DNA of 64,000 nt from the NCBI RefSeq assembly GCF_030064125.1, contig NZ_CP125957.1, positions 1,116,001 through 1,180,000 on the forward strand, given 5' to 3'. Under the pieces are notes generated by a model. The model worked only from the letters and a program-made list of their open reading frames with translations, was not told where the DNA came from and ran no database searches. How positions within the stretch are numbered: the stretch's first letter is position 1; each line of letters starts with the position of its first letter. The stretch is from Pseudomonas sp. G2-4 (lineage in GTDB: Bacteria > Pseudomonadota > Gammaproteobacteria > Pseudomonadales > Pseudomonadaceae). Of the stretch, positions 1-10,603 are shown one piece after another. The position numbers and the translations under genes were made by a program.

Positions 1-116
1 AAGGGTGCCTCAAGAGTCATGTTGGGTGTCGGCTCTTCTCGATGTACCCAATGTCAATGATCGGAGCACGAAATCGTCGCTGACTGCGCAGTAATGAATC
101 CACAGGCATGACCGGT

Positions 117-521
117 TCATCCTTTGAAATCCGACAAAACAAACAGCGTACAGCTTGTAAGATAAGCCTCAACCCTCTCCAACGACGGCATCACCTCGCT
201 ACACGACTCGGTGCGCTCCCCGTTAGCTTCCCGAATCAGGCCAATGGTATACCCGCCCTCAACCCGCCGCAGGATCCCAACATATTTAACCGGCTGACCC
301 GCTTCGTCACTAAACGACGTCGCCACCAGATCCTTCTCCGGCAAGGCCAGCTCTGCTCGCTTCATCAGCGCCTTACGCTTAGCAGCGTAATCCTTCGCGG
401 CGATCACGCTGACAATCCCGAAGGCGATCCAGAAGAGCATTTCCAGGTTGCTTACCATCCGCCGTTTCGCCTCGTGGGTTTCGGTCAGCCAACTGCCTAT
501 TGCTGCGATGATGTCGTCCAT
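117..521 (-). CDS. Hypothetical membrane-anchored small protein
   Basis: 134 aa, family not recognised. Residues about 26-42 (NLEMLFWIAFGIVSVIAA) form one hydrophobic segment followed by a Lys/Arg-rich stretch (KDYAAKRKALMKR), so an N-out/C-in or tail-facing-cytoplasm single-pass protein is plausible. The C-terminal half looks like a small beta-rich domain. It lies 35 bp downstream of another small unknown gene on the same strand (557-886), so the two are probably co-transcribed. They sit on the 3' side of a tRNA-Leu gene, a common place for accessory genes. An AGG precedes the ATG by about 8 bases. Function unknown. Confidence 0.6.
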   Translation of the reverse strand: MDDIIAAIGSWLTETHEAKRRMVSNLEMLFWIAFGIVSVIAAKDYAAKRKALMKRAELALPEKDLVATSFSDEAGQPVKYVGILRRVEGGYTIGLIREANGERTESCSEVMPSLERVEAYLTSCTLFVLSDFKG

Positions 522-556
522 GGATTACCTGCGTTTTGCCTGTCGAGCACTGCGGT

Positions 557-886
557 TCACAGAATATCTTTCAGATAGGCTTTAAGCGCTATGAGCGGAG
601 CATCTAGGCCTTCTATCGCCTGCACGGCGCTAAATGTCGTCGTCAGGTGATGCAACTCCCGCCCCAACACCGTATCCACCCCACCAACCGCCCCCAGCGC
701 CAAGTCCAAGCACCGGCCTATCTCACTTTGAATCCCAGCCACATCCCCCCGCCGTACCAACAATCCAAAGACTTCCCGATCACACCCGCCCATCAACGGA
801 TCATCCCGCAGGATCGGGCTGTAACCCTCTGTCTCATAGGCCAGCTTGAGGGAGTAAAGAGCGACCGTTTCCAGCAGCAATTCCAT
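557..886 (-). CDS. Hypothetical small protein
   Basis: 109 aa from the ATG at 886, which has an AAGGA motif about 8 bases upstream; an in-frame ATG at 931 would add 15 residues rich in Ser, Pro and His and has no good ribosome site. The protein is mostly helical by eye (MELLLETVALYSLKLAYE start; Leu-rich C-terminal helix), with no signal peptide or membrane segment and one Cys. It is acidic to neutral and soluble-looking. It is probably in one operon with the 117-521 gene downstream. No family recognised; size and pairing would fit an immunity or accessory protein, but nothing in the sequence proves it. Confidence 0.6.
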   Translation of the reverse strand: MELLLETVALYSLKLAYETEGYSPILRDDPLMGGCDREVFGLLVRRGDVAGIQSEIGRCLDLALGAVGGVDTVLGRELHHLTTTFSAVQAIEGLDAPLIALKAYLKDIL

Positions 887-992
887 GGGGTGAAGTCCTT
901 TGTCAGCGGGTGAGGAGGGGCGGTGGGTCAACTGGGCGTTGCAAGGCGGAGCATCGGTGGGTGCAGTGACATTTTTGGGAGCGCTTTGCGCT

Positions 993-1109
993 CAAGCGGG
1001 GGCAAGCTCCCTCGCCACGGGTTCTTACTGGCCACAGATTCTTCCTTGCCAGAGGTCTGGTCGTTGGGGCCGCTTCGCGACCCAGCGGGGATAAATCCCC
1101 TCGCCACAA
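993..1109. repeat. REP family B copies, two in the same orientation
   Basis: Two reverse-orientation copies of the GTGGCGAGGG...CCCGCTGGG family: one ends at 1017 (AGCGGGGGCAAGCTCCC then TCGCCAC) and one is at 1084-1109, where the hairpin loop is the GGATTTATCC variant. Unlike the other family-B loci here they are not an inverted pair. They lie between the 557-886 gene and the tRNA terminator. Confidence 0.75.
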
Positions 1110-1160
1110 AGGGGGGCGAGGATCGGCTGAGGTCCCGGCCAACCCACTTTTCTGCAGGCG

Positions 1161-1190
1161 AAAAAAAAGACCTTGAATCTCAAGGTCTTT
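1161..1190 (-). terminator. Rho-independent terminator of tRNA-Leu
   Basis: Read on the minus strand, a perfect 11-bp stem (AAAGACCTTGA / TCAAGGTCTTT) with a 3-base loop runs straight into a T tract. It begins 9 bases after the tRNA 3' CCA. Confidence 0.9.
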
Positions 1191-1198
1191 CTTTAAGA

Positions 1199-1283
1199 TG
1201 GTGCCCCGAGGGAGACTCGAACTCCCACTCCTTTCGAAAACGGATTTTGAATCCGCCGCGTCTACCAATTCCGCCATCAGGGC
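1199..1283 (-). tRNA. tRNA-Leu (anticodon CAA)
   Basis: Minus-strand class II tRNA of 85 nt including an encoded CCA. The acceptor arm GCCCTGA pairs with TCGGGGC apart from wobble or mismatch, the D loop has GGTAGAC, the anticodon stem-loop is CGGAT-TCAAAA-TCCG with CAA, there is a long variable arm (CGAAAGGAGTGGG region), and the T loop is TTCGAGTC. It reads UUG leucine codons. A strong terminator follows directly. Confidence 0.95.
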
Positions 1284-1391
1284 TCAATGGCGGCGAAGTA
1301 TAGAGAGGTGCCTACCGTTGGTCAATCACGTTTCATGGTGAATTTTTGATATTTCCGCTAGACTTTCCGGCCCTGCTAGACGAACCCCATC

Positions 1392-3571
<2,180 letters not shown>

Positions 3572-3614
3572 GTTTTCCGATCCCTAGATTCAATACTTGC
3601 AACTGGAGTGCTAA

Positions 3615-3950
3615 ATGAGCTTTTTTATCTCTAATGCCATGGCTGACGCGGCTGCACCTGCTGCCGGCCCTATGGGTGGCGGTTTCGAGTGGATTTTCCT
3701 GGTCGGCTTCCTGGTGATCTTCTACCTGATGATCTGGCGTCCACAGGCCAAGCGCGCCAAAGAGCAGAAGAACCTGCTCGGCAGCCTGCAGAAGGGCGAT
3801 GAAGTGGTCACCACCGGCGGTATCGCTGGCAAGATCACCAAAGTGGCCGATGACTTCGTGGTACTGGAAGTGTCCGACACTGTTGAAATGAAGTTCCAGA
3901 AGGGCGCCATCGCGGCCACGCTGCCAAAAGGCACGCTGAAAGCGATCTAA
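3615..3950 (+). CDS. yajC: Preprotein translocase subunit YajC
   Basis: 111 aa inner-membrane protein that associates with SecDF and SecYEG. One membrane helix at about residues 24-42 (FEWIFLVGFLVIFYLMIWRPQAKR) is followed by the conserved cytoplasmic segment QKNLLGSLQKGDEVVTTGG. It sits 44 bp after tgt and 65 bp before secD, the usual tgt-yajC-secD-secF order. GGAG lies 8 bases upstream of the ATG. Confidence 0.97.
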   Translation: MSFFISNAMADAAAPAAGPMGGGFEWIFLVGFLVIFYLMIWRPQAKRAKEQKNLLGSLQKGDEVVTTGGIAGKITKVADDFVVLEVSDTVEMKFQKGAIAATLPKGTLKAI

Positions 3951-3975
3951 AGTTTCAAACTTCTATTCAATCGAC

Positions 3976-3994
3976 GGGGCGCGCAAGGCGCCCC
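3976..3994 (+). other. Hairpin between yajC and secD
   Basis: GGGGCGC, loop GCAAG, GCGCCCC: a perfect 7-bp GC stem with no T tract after it, 21 bases before the secD start. It may act as an mRNA processing or stability boundary inside the operon; it does not look like a full terminator. Confidence 0.5.
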
Positions 3995-4015
3995 GCGTCA
4001 TAAGCGGGCGGCGTG

Positions 4016-5884
4016 ATGCTGAACAAATACCCTCTGTGGAAATATGTACTGATCCTGGCGGTGCTGGCGGTCGGTCTGATTTATTCCGCTCCCAATCTTT
4101 ACCCGGATGACCCGGCCATTCAGGTCAGTGGCGCAAGCACTGCCTTGCAGGTCACCCAGGCTGACCTGGACCGTGCGAGCGCAGCGCTCAAGGCCTCCGG
4201 GATCGACGTCAAGGCTGCGACCGTTGCCGAAGGTGGCAAGGGCGGTCTGTTGCGTCTGGTCAAGTCTGAAGACCAACTGCCGGCCAAGGACGTAGTGCGC
4301 AAGACAATGGGCGATGATTACGTCGTGGCCCTGAACCTGGCCCAGACGACCCCGCAATGGCTGCGCAACCTCGGCGCGCATCCGATGAAGCTGGGCCTGG
4401 ACTTGTCCGGTGGTGTGCACTTCCTGCTGGAAGTGGACATGGACAAAGCCCTCGACGCACGCCTGAAAGTCTATGAAGGCGACGTCAAGAGCCTGCTGCG
4501 CAAAGAGCGCCTGCGCTATCGCAGCCTGCCGCAACTCGACGGTGCCATTCAGCTGGGCTTCACCGATGAAGATACCCGCGAGCAGGCCCGTGCGCTGATC
4601 CGCAAGAACTTCAACGATTTCGACATTGTGCCGGCCGACCTCAACGGTCAGGCGGTGCTGCGTCTGGCGATGACCCCGGCCAAGCTGGCGGAAATCCGCG
4701 AGTACTCCATCAAGCAGAACTTGACCACGGTCCGTAACCGCGTCAACGAGCTGGGTGTGGCTGAGCCGATCGTGCAGCGCCAGGGCGCCAACCGCATCGT
4801 GGTTGAGCTGCCAGGCGTGCAGGACACTGCCGAAGCCAAGCGTATCCTCGGCAAGACCGCCAACCTGGAATTCCGCCTCGCGGCTGAGCCGGGTGCTTCC
4901 AAGGCCACTTCCGAAAGCTTCGAGTTCCGTGAAGGCGGTCGTCCGGCGGCGCAGATCGAGCGTGGCCTGATCATCACCGGCGACCAGGTGACCGACGCCC
5001 AGGCAGGCTTTGACGAGCAGGGTCGTCCGCAGGTGAACATTCGCCTCGACGGCCACGGCGGCGAACTGATGAGCCGCGCCACCCGCAGCAACGTCGGTCG
5101 CAGCATGGCGGTGATCTTCATCGAGCAGAAGCCGACCACCACTTACAGCAAGCAGGTGGTCAACGGCGTCGAGAAAGACGTCGCGGTGCAGACCTTCAAG
5201 GAAGAGAAAAAGATCATCAGCCTGGCGACCATCCAGTCGCCGCTGGGCAGTCAGTTCCGCATCACTGGTCTGAACGGCCAGGGTGAGTCCTCGGAACTGG
5301 CCCTGTTGCTGCGTGCCGGTGGCCTGGCCGCGCCGATGTACTTCGCTGAAGAGCGCACCATTGGCCCGAGCCTGGGTGCCGACAACATCACCAAGGGTGT
5401 CGATGCATCGCTGTGGGGCATGCTGTTCGTCTCGCTGTTCATCATCGCCATCTACCGCTTCTTCGGCATCATCGCCACCGTCGCGCTGACGGTGAACATG
5501 GTGATGCTGCTGGCCCTGATGTCGCTGCTGGGCGCCACGCTGACCCTGCCGGGTATCGCCGGTATCGTCTTGACGATGGGTATGGCGGTGGACGCCAACG
5601 TGCTGATCTTCTCGCGGATACGTGAAGAGATCGCCGCGGGCATGACGATTCAGCGGGCAATCAACGAAGGCTTCGGCCGGGCATTCACGGCGATTCTCGA
5701 CTCTAACCTGACCACGTTGCTGGTCGGCGGGATTCTCTTTGCCATGGGCACCGGCCCGGTCAAGGGCTTCGCAGTGACCATGTCCCTCGGGATCTTTACC
5801 TCGATGTTCACAGCCATCATGGTGACCCGCGCAATGGTCAACTTGATCTTTGGCGGTCGTGACTTCAAGAAGTTGTGGATTTAA
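4016..5884 (+). CDS. secD: Protein translocase subunit SecD
   Basis: 622 aa. With SecF it forms the proton-driven RND-type factor that pulls preproteins through on the periplasmic side. MLNKYPLWKYVLILAVLAVGLIYSAPNLYPDDPA gives TM1, then a large periplasmic P1 domain containing LGLDLSGGVHFLLEVD, and five TM helices from about residue 465 with the conserved GMAVDANVLIFSRIREE motif (the proton-pathway Asp). ATG at 4016 is preferred to the GTG one codon earlier. Ends 9 bp before secF. Confidence 0.97.
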   Translation: MLNKYPLWKYVLILAVLAVGLIYSAPNLYPDDPAIQVSGASTALQVTQADLDRASAALKASGIDVKAATVAEGGKGGLLRLVKSEDQLPAKDVVRKTMGDDYVVALNLAQTTPQWLRNLGAHPMKLGLDLSGGVHFLLEVDMDKALDARLKVYEGDVKSLLRKERLRYRSLPQLDGAIQLGFTDEDTREQARALIRKNFNDFDIVPADLNGQAVLRLAMTPAKLAEIREYSIKQNLTTVRNRVNELGVAEPIVQRQGANRIVVELPGVQDTAEAKRILGKTANLEFRLAAEPGASKATSESFEFREGGRPAAQIERGLIITGDQVTDAQAGFDEQGRPQVNIRLDGHGGELMSRATRSNVGRSMAVIFIEQKPTTTYSKQVVNGVEKDVAVQTFKEEKKIISLATIQSPLGSQFRITGLNGQGESSELALLLRAGGLAAPMYFAEERTIGPSLGADNITKGVDASLWGMLFVSLFIIAIYRFFGIIATVALTVNMVMLLALMSLLGATLTLPGIAGIVLTMGMAVDANVLIFSRIREEIAAGMTIQRAINEGFGRAFTAILDSNLTTLLVGGILFAMGTGPVKGFAVTMSLGIFTSMFTAIMVTRAMVNLIFGGRDFKKLWI

Positions 5885-5893
5885 GGGGCTGCC

Positions 5894-6808
5894 ATGTTAC
5901 GTACAATCAACTTCATGGGCGTTCGCAACATTGCGTTCGGCGTCACATTGTTTCTCACGGTCCTGGCGTTGTTCAGCTGGGCCACCAAGGGATTGAACTA
6001 CGGCCTGGACTTCACCGGCGGTACGCTCATCGAGCTGACCTACGAGCGTCCGGCCGACGTGACCAAGGTGCGTGCGCAGTTGGCGAGTTCGGGCTACAGC
6101 GACGCCATTGTGCAGAGCTTTGGCGCAACCACCGACCTGCTGGTGCGCATGCCAGGCGAAGACCCGCAGTTGGGCCATCAAGTAGCCGAGGCCTTGCAGA
6201 AGGCCGGCGGCGACAACCCGGCCCAGGTCAAGCGCGTCGAGTTCGTCGGCCCGCAGGTGGGTGAAGAGCTGCGCGACCAGGGCGGCCTCGGCATGCTGCT
6301 GGCGCTGGGCGGCGTGATGCTCTACCTGGCTTTCCGCTTCCAGTGGAAGTTCGCGGTGGGTGCGATTGTCTCGCTGATCCACGACGTGATCGTGACCGTG
6401 GGTATCCTGTCGTTCTTCCAGATCACCTTCGACTTGACGGTGCTGGCGGCGGTGCTGGCGATCATCGGTTACTCGCTCAACGACACCATCGTGGTGTTCG
6501 ATCGGGTGCGTGAAAACTTCCGTGTGCTGCGCAAGGCATCGCTGGTCGAGAACATCAACATCTCGACCACCCAGACGCTGCTGCGGACCATGGCGACGTC
6601 GATCTCTACCTTGCTGGCGATTGCCGCGCTGCTGTTTTTTGGTGGCGACAACCTGTTCGGCTTCTCCATCGCGCTGTTCATCGGTGTGATGGCGGGTACC
6701 TACTCGTCGATCTACATCGCTAACGTGGTGCTGATCTGGCTGAACCTGAGCACCGAGGATCTGATTCCTCCAGCGGCTACGGAAACGGAAGTGGACGACC
6801 GTCCGTAA
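5894..6808 (+). CDS. secF: Protein translocase subunit SecF
   Basis: 304 aa, normal length. TM1 at about 17-34, the periplasmic GLDFTGGTLIEL motif, then five TM helices with AIIGYSLNDTIVVFDRVREN, which carries the conserved Asp/Arg of the proton path. Partner of SecD encoded just upstream; a terminator follows 31 bp after the stop, so secF ends the operon. Confidence 0.97.
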   Translation: MLRTINFMGVRNIAFGVTLFLTVLALFSWATKGLNYGLDFTGGTLIELTYERPADVTKVRAQLASSGYSDAIVQSFGATTDLLVRMPGEDPQLGHQVAEALQKAGGDNPAQVKRVEFVGPQVGEELRDQGGLGMLLALGGVMLYLAFRFQWKFAVGAIVSLIHDVIVTVGILSFFQITFDLTVLAAVLAIIGYSLNDTIVVFDRVRENFRVLRKASLVENINISTTQTLLRTMATSISTLLAIAALLFFGGDNLFGFSIALFIGVMAGTYSSIYIANVVLIWLNLSTEDLIPPAATETEVDDRP

Positions 6809-6835
6809 GGTCTGGTCTTCCGCCCGTCACCGCTA

Positions 6836-6867
6836 AAAAGGCGCGAGTTGAACTCGCGCCTTTTTTT
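6836..6867 (+). terminator. Terminator after secF
   Basis: AAAAAGGCGCGAGTT / AACTCGCGCCTTTTTTT: a perfect GC-rich stem flanked by A and T runs, so it could work in both directions. It separates secF from the glycine-zipper gene. Confidence 0.93.
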
Positions 6868-6925
6868 GTGCTCCAAGGCTGGGAGAAGCGCGGATTAATC
6901 CGCTTGTGATGGTCTGGAGGTTCAA

Positions 6926-7474
6926 GTGAACAAATCGATGCTGGTTGGTGCGGTATTGGGTGCTGTCGGTGTCACCGCCGGTGGCGCGGTCGCCACCTAC
7001 AGCTTGGTAAAAAGTGGCCCTGAGTCTGCGCAAGTGCTGGCCGTGGAACCGGTCAAGACCCAAATCAAAACCCCGCGTGAAGTGTGCAAGGACGTTACCG
7101 TGACTCGGCAGAAGCCGGTCCAGGACCAACACCAGATCGCTGGTACCGTATTGGGCGCCGTAGCCGGTGGCCTGTTGGGTAACCAGATCGGCGGCGGCAA
7201 CGGCAAGAAAATCGCCACCGTGGCCGGTGCAGCTGGCGGCGGTTATGCCGGTAACAAGATTCAGGAAGGCATGCAGGAACGCGACACCTACACCACCACC
7301 CAAACTCGCTGCAACACGGTCAATGACATCAGCGACAAGGTTGTAGGCTACGACGTTCGCTACATGCTCGACGGTAAGGAAGGCAAGGTCCGCATGGACC
7401 GCGACCCGGGCAACCAAATCCCGGTGAACAAGGAAGGCCAACTGATCCTGGGGCAGAACGAACCGGCTCAGTGA
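6926..7474 (+). CDS. Glycine-zipper (2TM, 17-kDa antigen-like) envelope protein
   Basis: 182 aa, GTG start with GGAGG 6 bases upstream. An N-terminal hydrophobic helix (about 5-30) probably anchors or exports it; no lipobox Cys is present. Residues about 70-115 form a glycine-zipper repeat (GTVLGAVAGGLLGNQIGGGNG and AGAAGGGYAGNKIQEG) as in Rick_17kDa_Anti / SlyB-like proteins, which pack helices in membranes. The C-terminal part (YDVRYMLDGKEGKVRMDRDPGNQIPV) is a small beta domain often seen in Pseudomonas members. Exact role unknown. Monocistronic, framed by terminators on both sides. Confidence 0.85.
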   Translation: MNKSMLVGAVLGAVGVTAGGAVATYSLVKSGPESAQVLAVEPVKTQIKTPREVCKDVTVTRQKPVQDQHQIAGTVLGAVAGGLLGNQIGGGNGKKIATVAGAAGGGYAGNKIQEGMQERDTYTTTQTRCNTVNDISDKVVGYDVRYMLDGKEGKVRMDRDPGNQIPVNKEGQLILGQNEPAQ

Positions 7475-7484
7475 TCCACCGCTA

Positions 7485-7514
7485 AAAAGAAGCACCCTTC
7501 GGGGTGCTTTTTTT
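7485..7514 (+). terminator. Terminator of the glycine-zipper gene
   Basis: AGCACCC-TTCG-GGGTGCT with a stable UUCG-type tetraloop, followed by eight T; preceded by A residues. Confidence 0.93.
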
Positions 7515-7583
7515 CGCCCCAATATCGGCCATCCCACAATGGTGCCTGGGTGGGCTCAGAATCTACGTTTGGCACAAATCCCT

Positions 7584-7737
7584 GTGGAAGCTTGCTCGCG
7601 ATGGCGGTAGATCAGCTTGCATCGATGTCCGTGGATGTAATCCATTGTGGCGAGGGAGCTTGCTCCCGCTCGGTCGCGCAGCGACCGCAAAATCTAGGGC
7701 TGCTGCGCAACCCAGCGGGAGCAAGCTCCCTCGCCAC
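7584..7737. repeat. REP locus: degenerate family-A copy plus family-B inverted pair
   Basis: 7584-7608 resembles family A (CCTGTGGAAGCTTGCTCGCGATGGCGG) with part of the hairpin lost. 7647-7737 is a clean inverted pair of family B: GTGGCGAGGGAGCTTGCTCCCGCT at the left, its complement at the right, with two inner hairpins (CGGTCGCGCAGCGACCG; GGGCTGCTGCGCAACCC). Together with two terminators it fills the 348-bp gap between the glycine-zipper gene and suhB. Confidence 0.85.
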
Positions 7738-7779
7738 GGAGTGTTCGCAGCTGAGCTGAGGGGTGAAAAACACAGGCAT

Positions 7780-7810
7780 AAAAAAAGCACCCCGAAAGGT
7801 GCTTTTTTTG
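7780..7810 (-). terminator. Terminator of suhB
   Basis: AAAAAAGCACC-CCGAAA-GGTGCTTTTTTT: a symmetrical A/T-flanked stem, 13 bp beyond the suhB stop on the minus strand; it could also stop plus-strand transcripts. Confidence 0.9.
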
Positions 7811-7822
7811 TAGCTGGGACGC

Positions 7823-8641
7823 TTAGCGCTTCAGCGAAGCCGGCAGATGCGGCTGGATGGCGGTGAGCACAGCCTTGAAACATTTGGTGTTGCCGGCAAC
7901 GATGTGGCCTTTTTCAAGGAAATCGTGGCCGCCGGTGAAGTCGCTCACCAAACCGCCGGCTTCCTGGATCAACAGGGCGCCTGCAGCCATATCCCATTCG
8001 GACAGGCCCGACTCCCAGAACGCATCGAAACGGCCTGCAGCCACGTAAGCCAGGTCCAGGCTGGCGGCGCCGGCGCGGCGGATGCCGGCGGTCTGGCCGA
8101 CCAGGGCGCGGAACATGCCCAGGTAGTTGTCCAGGTTGTCCATCTGGTCATCGCGGAACGGGAAGCCGGTACCCAGCAGGGCGCCTTCCAGGCTGGTGCG
8201 GCCGCTGACGCGCAGGCGACGACCGTTCAGTTGGGCGCCACGGCCACGGCTGGCGGTGAATTCTTCCTGGCGAACCGGGTCCAGCACAACGGCGTGTTCC
8301 AGGCGGCCACGGTATTTGCAGGCGATGCTGACAGCGAAGTGAGGGATGCCGCGCAGGAAGTTGGTGGTGCCGTCCAGCGGATCGATGATCCACAGGTACT
8401 CTTCACCTTCGATGCCGGTGCCGGCGTGCATGCCGGTCTCTTCACCCAGGATCGAGTGGTTCGGGTAAGCCTTGCGCAGGGCGTCGACGATTTTTTGCTC
8501 GGCGGCGCGATCCACCTCGGACACGTAGTCCTTGGCATCTTTTTCATCGACCTTGATGGTATCCAGGCGCTCGATGGAGCGGAAGATCAGTTCACTGGCG
8601 CTGCGGGCGGCGCGCAGCGCGATATTCAGCATGGGCTGCAT
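7823..8641 (-). CDS. suhB: Inositol-1-monophosphatase family protein SuhB
   Basis: 272 aa. Mg2+-dependent phosphatase; in gammaproteobacteria SuhB also takes part in rRNA antitermination. Metal-binding motifs are intact: GEETG, then WIIDPLDGTTNF, and near the C-terminus WDMAAGALLIQEAGG. Start MQPMLNIALRAARSA is the usual N-terminus. Divergent from trmJ, with a 144-bp shared promoter region. Monocistronic. Confidence 0.96.
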   Translation of the reverse strand: MQPMLNIALRAARSASELIFRSIERLDTIKVDEKDAKDYVSEVDRAAEQKIVDALRKAYPNHSILGEETGMHAGTGIEGEEYLWIIDPLDGTTNFLRGIPHFAVSIACKYRGRLEHAVVLDPVRQEEFTASRGRGAQLNGRRLRVSGRTSLEGALLGTGFPFRDDQMDNLDNYLGMFRALVGQTAGIRRAGAASLDLAYVAAGRFDAFWESGLSEWDMAAGALLIQEAGGLVSDFTGGHDFLEKGHIVAGNTKCFKAVLTAIQPHLPASLKR

Positions 8642-8785
8642 GGATGTGTCACCTAAGGTTGTTAAAGAAAGCCGCGCATTCTATCAGAAAGTTTTCCGAG
8701 GAGAAGGTTGGTGTTCGCTTTCATAGCTTAACGGTAGGTGCTTAGGTAAGATTTGCTCCCTTTATCGTGTTCGAGAGCGCCTCCC

Positions 8786-9556
8786 TTGTTGCAGAACATT
8801 CGTGTCGTCCTGGTCAATACCAGCCATCCGGGTAACATCGGCGGAGCTGCGCGGGCCATGAAGAACATGGGCCTGTCGCGTCTGGTGCTGGTCGAACCTC
8901 GGCTGTTTCCCCATCATGAAGCCGATGCCCGTGCCTCCGGTGCCGGTGACATCCTCGCTAATGCCCAGGTGGTTGCCACCCTGGAGGACGCCCTGGTGGG
9001 TTGCAACCTGGTGCTCGGCACCAGTGCTCGCGACCGCCGCATCCCCTGGCCGCTGCTCGATCCTCGCGAATGCGGGACCAAAGTGGTCGAGGAAGCCGCG
9101 CAAGGCTTTGAGATCGCCCTGGTGTTTGGTCGTGAAGATTCCGGCCTGACCAACGAAGAGCTGCAGCGATGTCACTTTCACGTGCATATCCCTTCCGACC
9201 CGGAGTTCAGTTCCCTGAACCTCGGGGCGGCGGTGCAGGTGTTGAGCTATGAAGTGCGCATGGCCTGGCTGGCAGCCGAAGGCAAACCCAGCAAGGTCGA
9301 AAAAACCGAGGTCACGTCGCCGCGCAGTGAGACACTGGCGACCATGGACGAGCTGGAGCGATTCTATGAGCACCTGGAACAGACCCTGGTGGACATCGAG
9401 TTCCTCGACCCGGAAAAGCCGCGGCACTTGATGGCGCGCCTGCGTCGGTTGTACGGACGAAGCTCGGTCAGCCGGGCGGAGATGAATATATTGCGCGGCA
9501 TCCTCACGGAAACCCAGAAAGCGGCCCGTGGCGAGCTGATTAAGCGGAAGAAATAA
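8786..9556 (+). CDS. trmJ: tRNA (cytidine/uridine-2'-O-)-methyltransferase TrmJ
   Basis: 256 aa SPOUT methyltransferase that 2'-O-methylates position 32 of several tRNAs. The TTG at 8786 ([29 protein letters not shown]) is the expected start; an upstream in-frame TTG at 8753 adds 11 unconserved residues. The SPOUT knot motifs are visible: [23 protein letters not shown], and [14 protein letters not shown], followed by a helical C-terminal extension. It ends one base before the cysE start, so co-transcription is likely. Confidence 0.95.
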   Translation: MLQNIRVVLVNTSHPGNIGGAARAMKNMGLSRLVLVEPRLFPHHEADARASGAGDILANAQVVATLEDALVGCNLVLGTSARDRRIPWPLLDPRECGTKVVEEAAQGFEIALVFGREDSGLTNEELQRCHFHVHIPSDPEFSSLNLGAAVQVLSYEVRMAWLAAEGKPSKVEKTEVTSPRSETLATMDELERFYEHLEQTLVDIEFLDPEKPRHLMARLRRLYGRSSVSRAEMNILRGILTETQKAARGELIKRKK

Positions 9557-9557
9557 A

Positions 9558-10334
9558 ATGTTCGAACGTTTGCGTGAAGATATCCAAAGCGTTTTCCATC
9601 GCGACCCAGCGGCGCGCAATGCCTTTGAGGTGCTGACCTGCTACCCGGGAATGCACGCGATCTGGATCCACCGCCTGTCCGGTGCCTTGTGGAACCTGGG
9701 CTGGAAATGGCTGGCGCGGCTGGTCTCGAACTTCGGCCGCTGGTTGACTGGGATCGAGATCCATCCGGGGGCCAAGGTCGGTCGTCGGTTCTTCATCGAC
9801 CACGGCATGGGCATCGTCATTGGTGAAACCGCCGAGATCGGCGACGACGTCACCCTGTACCAGGGCGTGACCCTTGGCGGCACCAGCTGGAACAAAGGCA
9901 AGCGCCACCCAACCCTGGAAGATGGCGTGGTGGTGGGCGCGGGCGCCAAGGTGCTCGGGCCGTTCACGGTGGGGGCGGGGGCGAAAGTCGGCTCCAACGC
10001 CGTGGTGACCAAGGCTGTGCCGCCTGGCGCGACGGTGGTGGGCATTCCGGGGCGGATCATCGTCAAGTCCGATGACGAGCTGGATGCCCGGCGTAAGGCC
10101 ATGGCCGAGAAGATCGGCTTCGATGCCTACGGCGTCGGCGAAGACATGCCCGACCCGGTCGCCCGCGCTATCAATCAGCTGCTCGATCACCTGCAGGCCG
10201 TCGATGGGCGTCTGGAGGGGATGTGCGGCGCTCTGAAGGACCTGGGCAGTAATTACTGCGCCAAGGACCTGCCTGAACTGCGCGAGGAAGATTTTGCGTG
10301 TGTGAAGGATAAGGACGAAACCAAGGCCAGCTGA
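9558..10334 (+). CDS. cysE: Serine O-acetyltransferase
   Basis: 258 aa. Makes O-acetylserine from serine and acetyl-CoA, the committed step of cysteine synthesis. An N-terminal helical part is followed by left-handed beta-helix hexapeptide repeats with the catalytic segment [29 protein letters not shown] and the second His region [21 protein letters not shown]. It is shorter-helical than E. coli CysE and has a C-terminal tail of about 70 residues, as in other Pseudomonas copies. Upstream of the isc operon, whose cysteine desulfurase consumes the product. Confidence 0.95.
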   Translation: MFERLREDIQSVFHRDPAARNAFEVLTCYPGMHAIWIHRLSGALWNLGWKWLARLVSNFGRWLTGIEIHPGAKVGRRFFIDHGMGIVIGETAEIGDDVTLYQGVTLGGTSWNKGKRHPTLEDGVVVGAGAKVLGPFTVGAGAKVGSNAVVTKAVPPGATVVGIPGRIIVKSDDELDARRKAMAEKIGFDAYGVGEDMPDPVARAINQLLDHLQAVDGRLEGMCGALKDLGSNYCAKDLPELREEDFACVKDKDETKAS

Positions 10335-10349
10335 AACCCGGCTGGCCTC

Positions 10350-10442
10350 ATCGCGAGCAAGCTCGCTCCCCCAGGGGATCTGCGGTGTACACAAATTGTG
10401 CATCCACCAAAGCCCTCTCTGTGGGAGTGAGCCTGCTCGCGA
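10350..10442. repeat. REP family A inverted pair
   Basis: Left arm ATCGCGAGCAAGCTCGCTCCC and right arm TGTGGGAGTGAGCCTGCTCGCGA are inverted copies of the GGGAGCGAGCTTGCTCGCGA family, 50 bp apart, between cysE and iscR. The right arm has two changes, one of which is compensated in the hairpin. Confidence 0.85.
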
Positions 10443-10538
10443 AGAACGATAACGCGGTATCGCTGGTCGCCGCCGACCAGCCTTTGCTATCATGCGCGCG
10501 CTCTTTCGCGGGTAAACCTGAGTAAAGCACTAGGTCTT

Positions 10539-10571
10539 ATACTTGACTTAAATACTCGGGAATTGCATACT
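10539..10571 (+). promoter_or_regulatory. isc promoter with type-1 IscR box
   Basis: 10539-10563 matches the E. coli type-1 IscR consensus (ATASYYGACTRWWWYAGTCRRSTAT) at 22 of 25 positions. Inside it is a -35 TTGACT (10543-10548), then a 17-bp spacer and a -10 CATACT (10566-10571). [2Fe-2S]-IscR bound here would cover the -35, giving feedback repression of the operon. Confidence 0.85.
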
Positions 10572-10603
10572 CGCCCCCATTCCGAACTCCGTGGTAATTG
10601 TCC

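Noticed and set aside
903..1277. 124-codon minus-strand open frame overlapping the tRNA and REP copies
   Set aside because: Runs through the tRNA-Leu and its terminator; not a gene.
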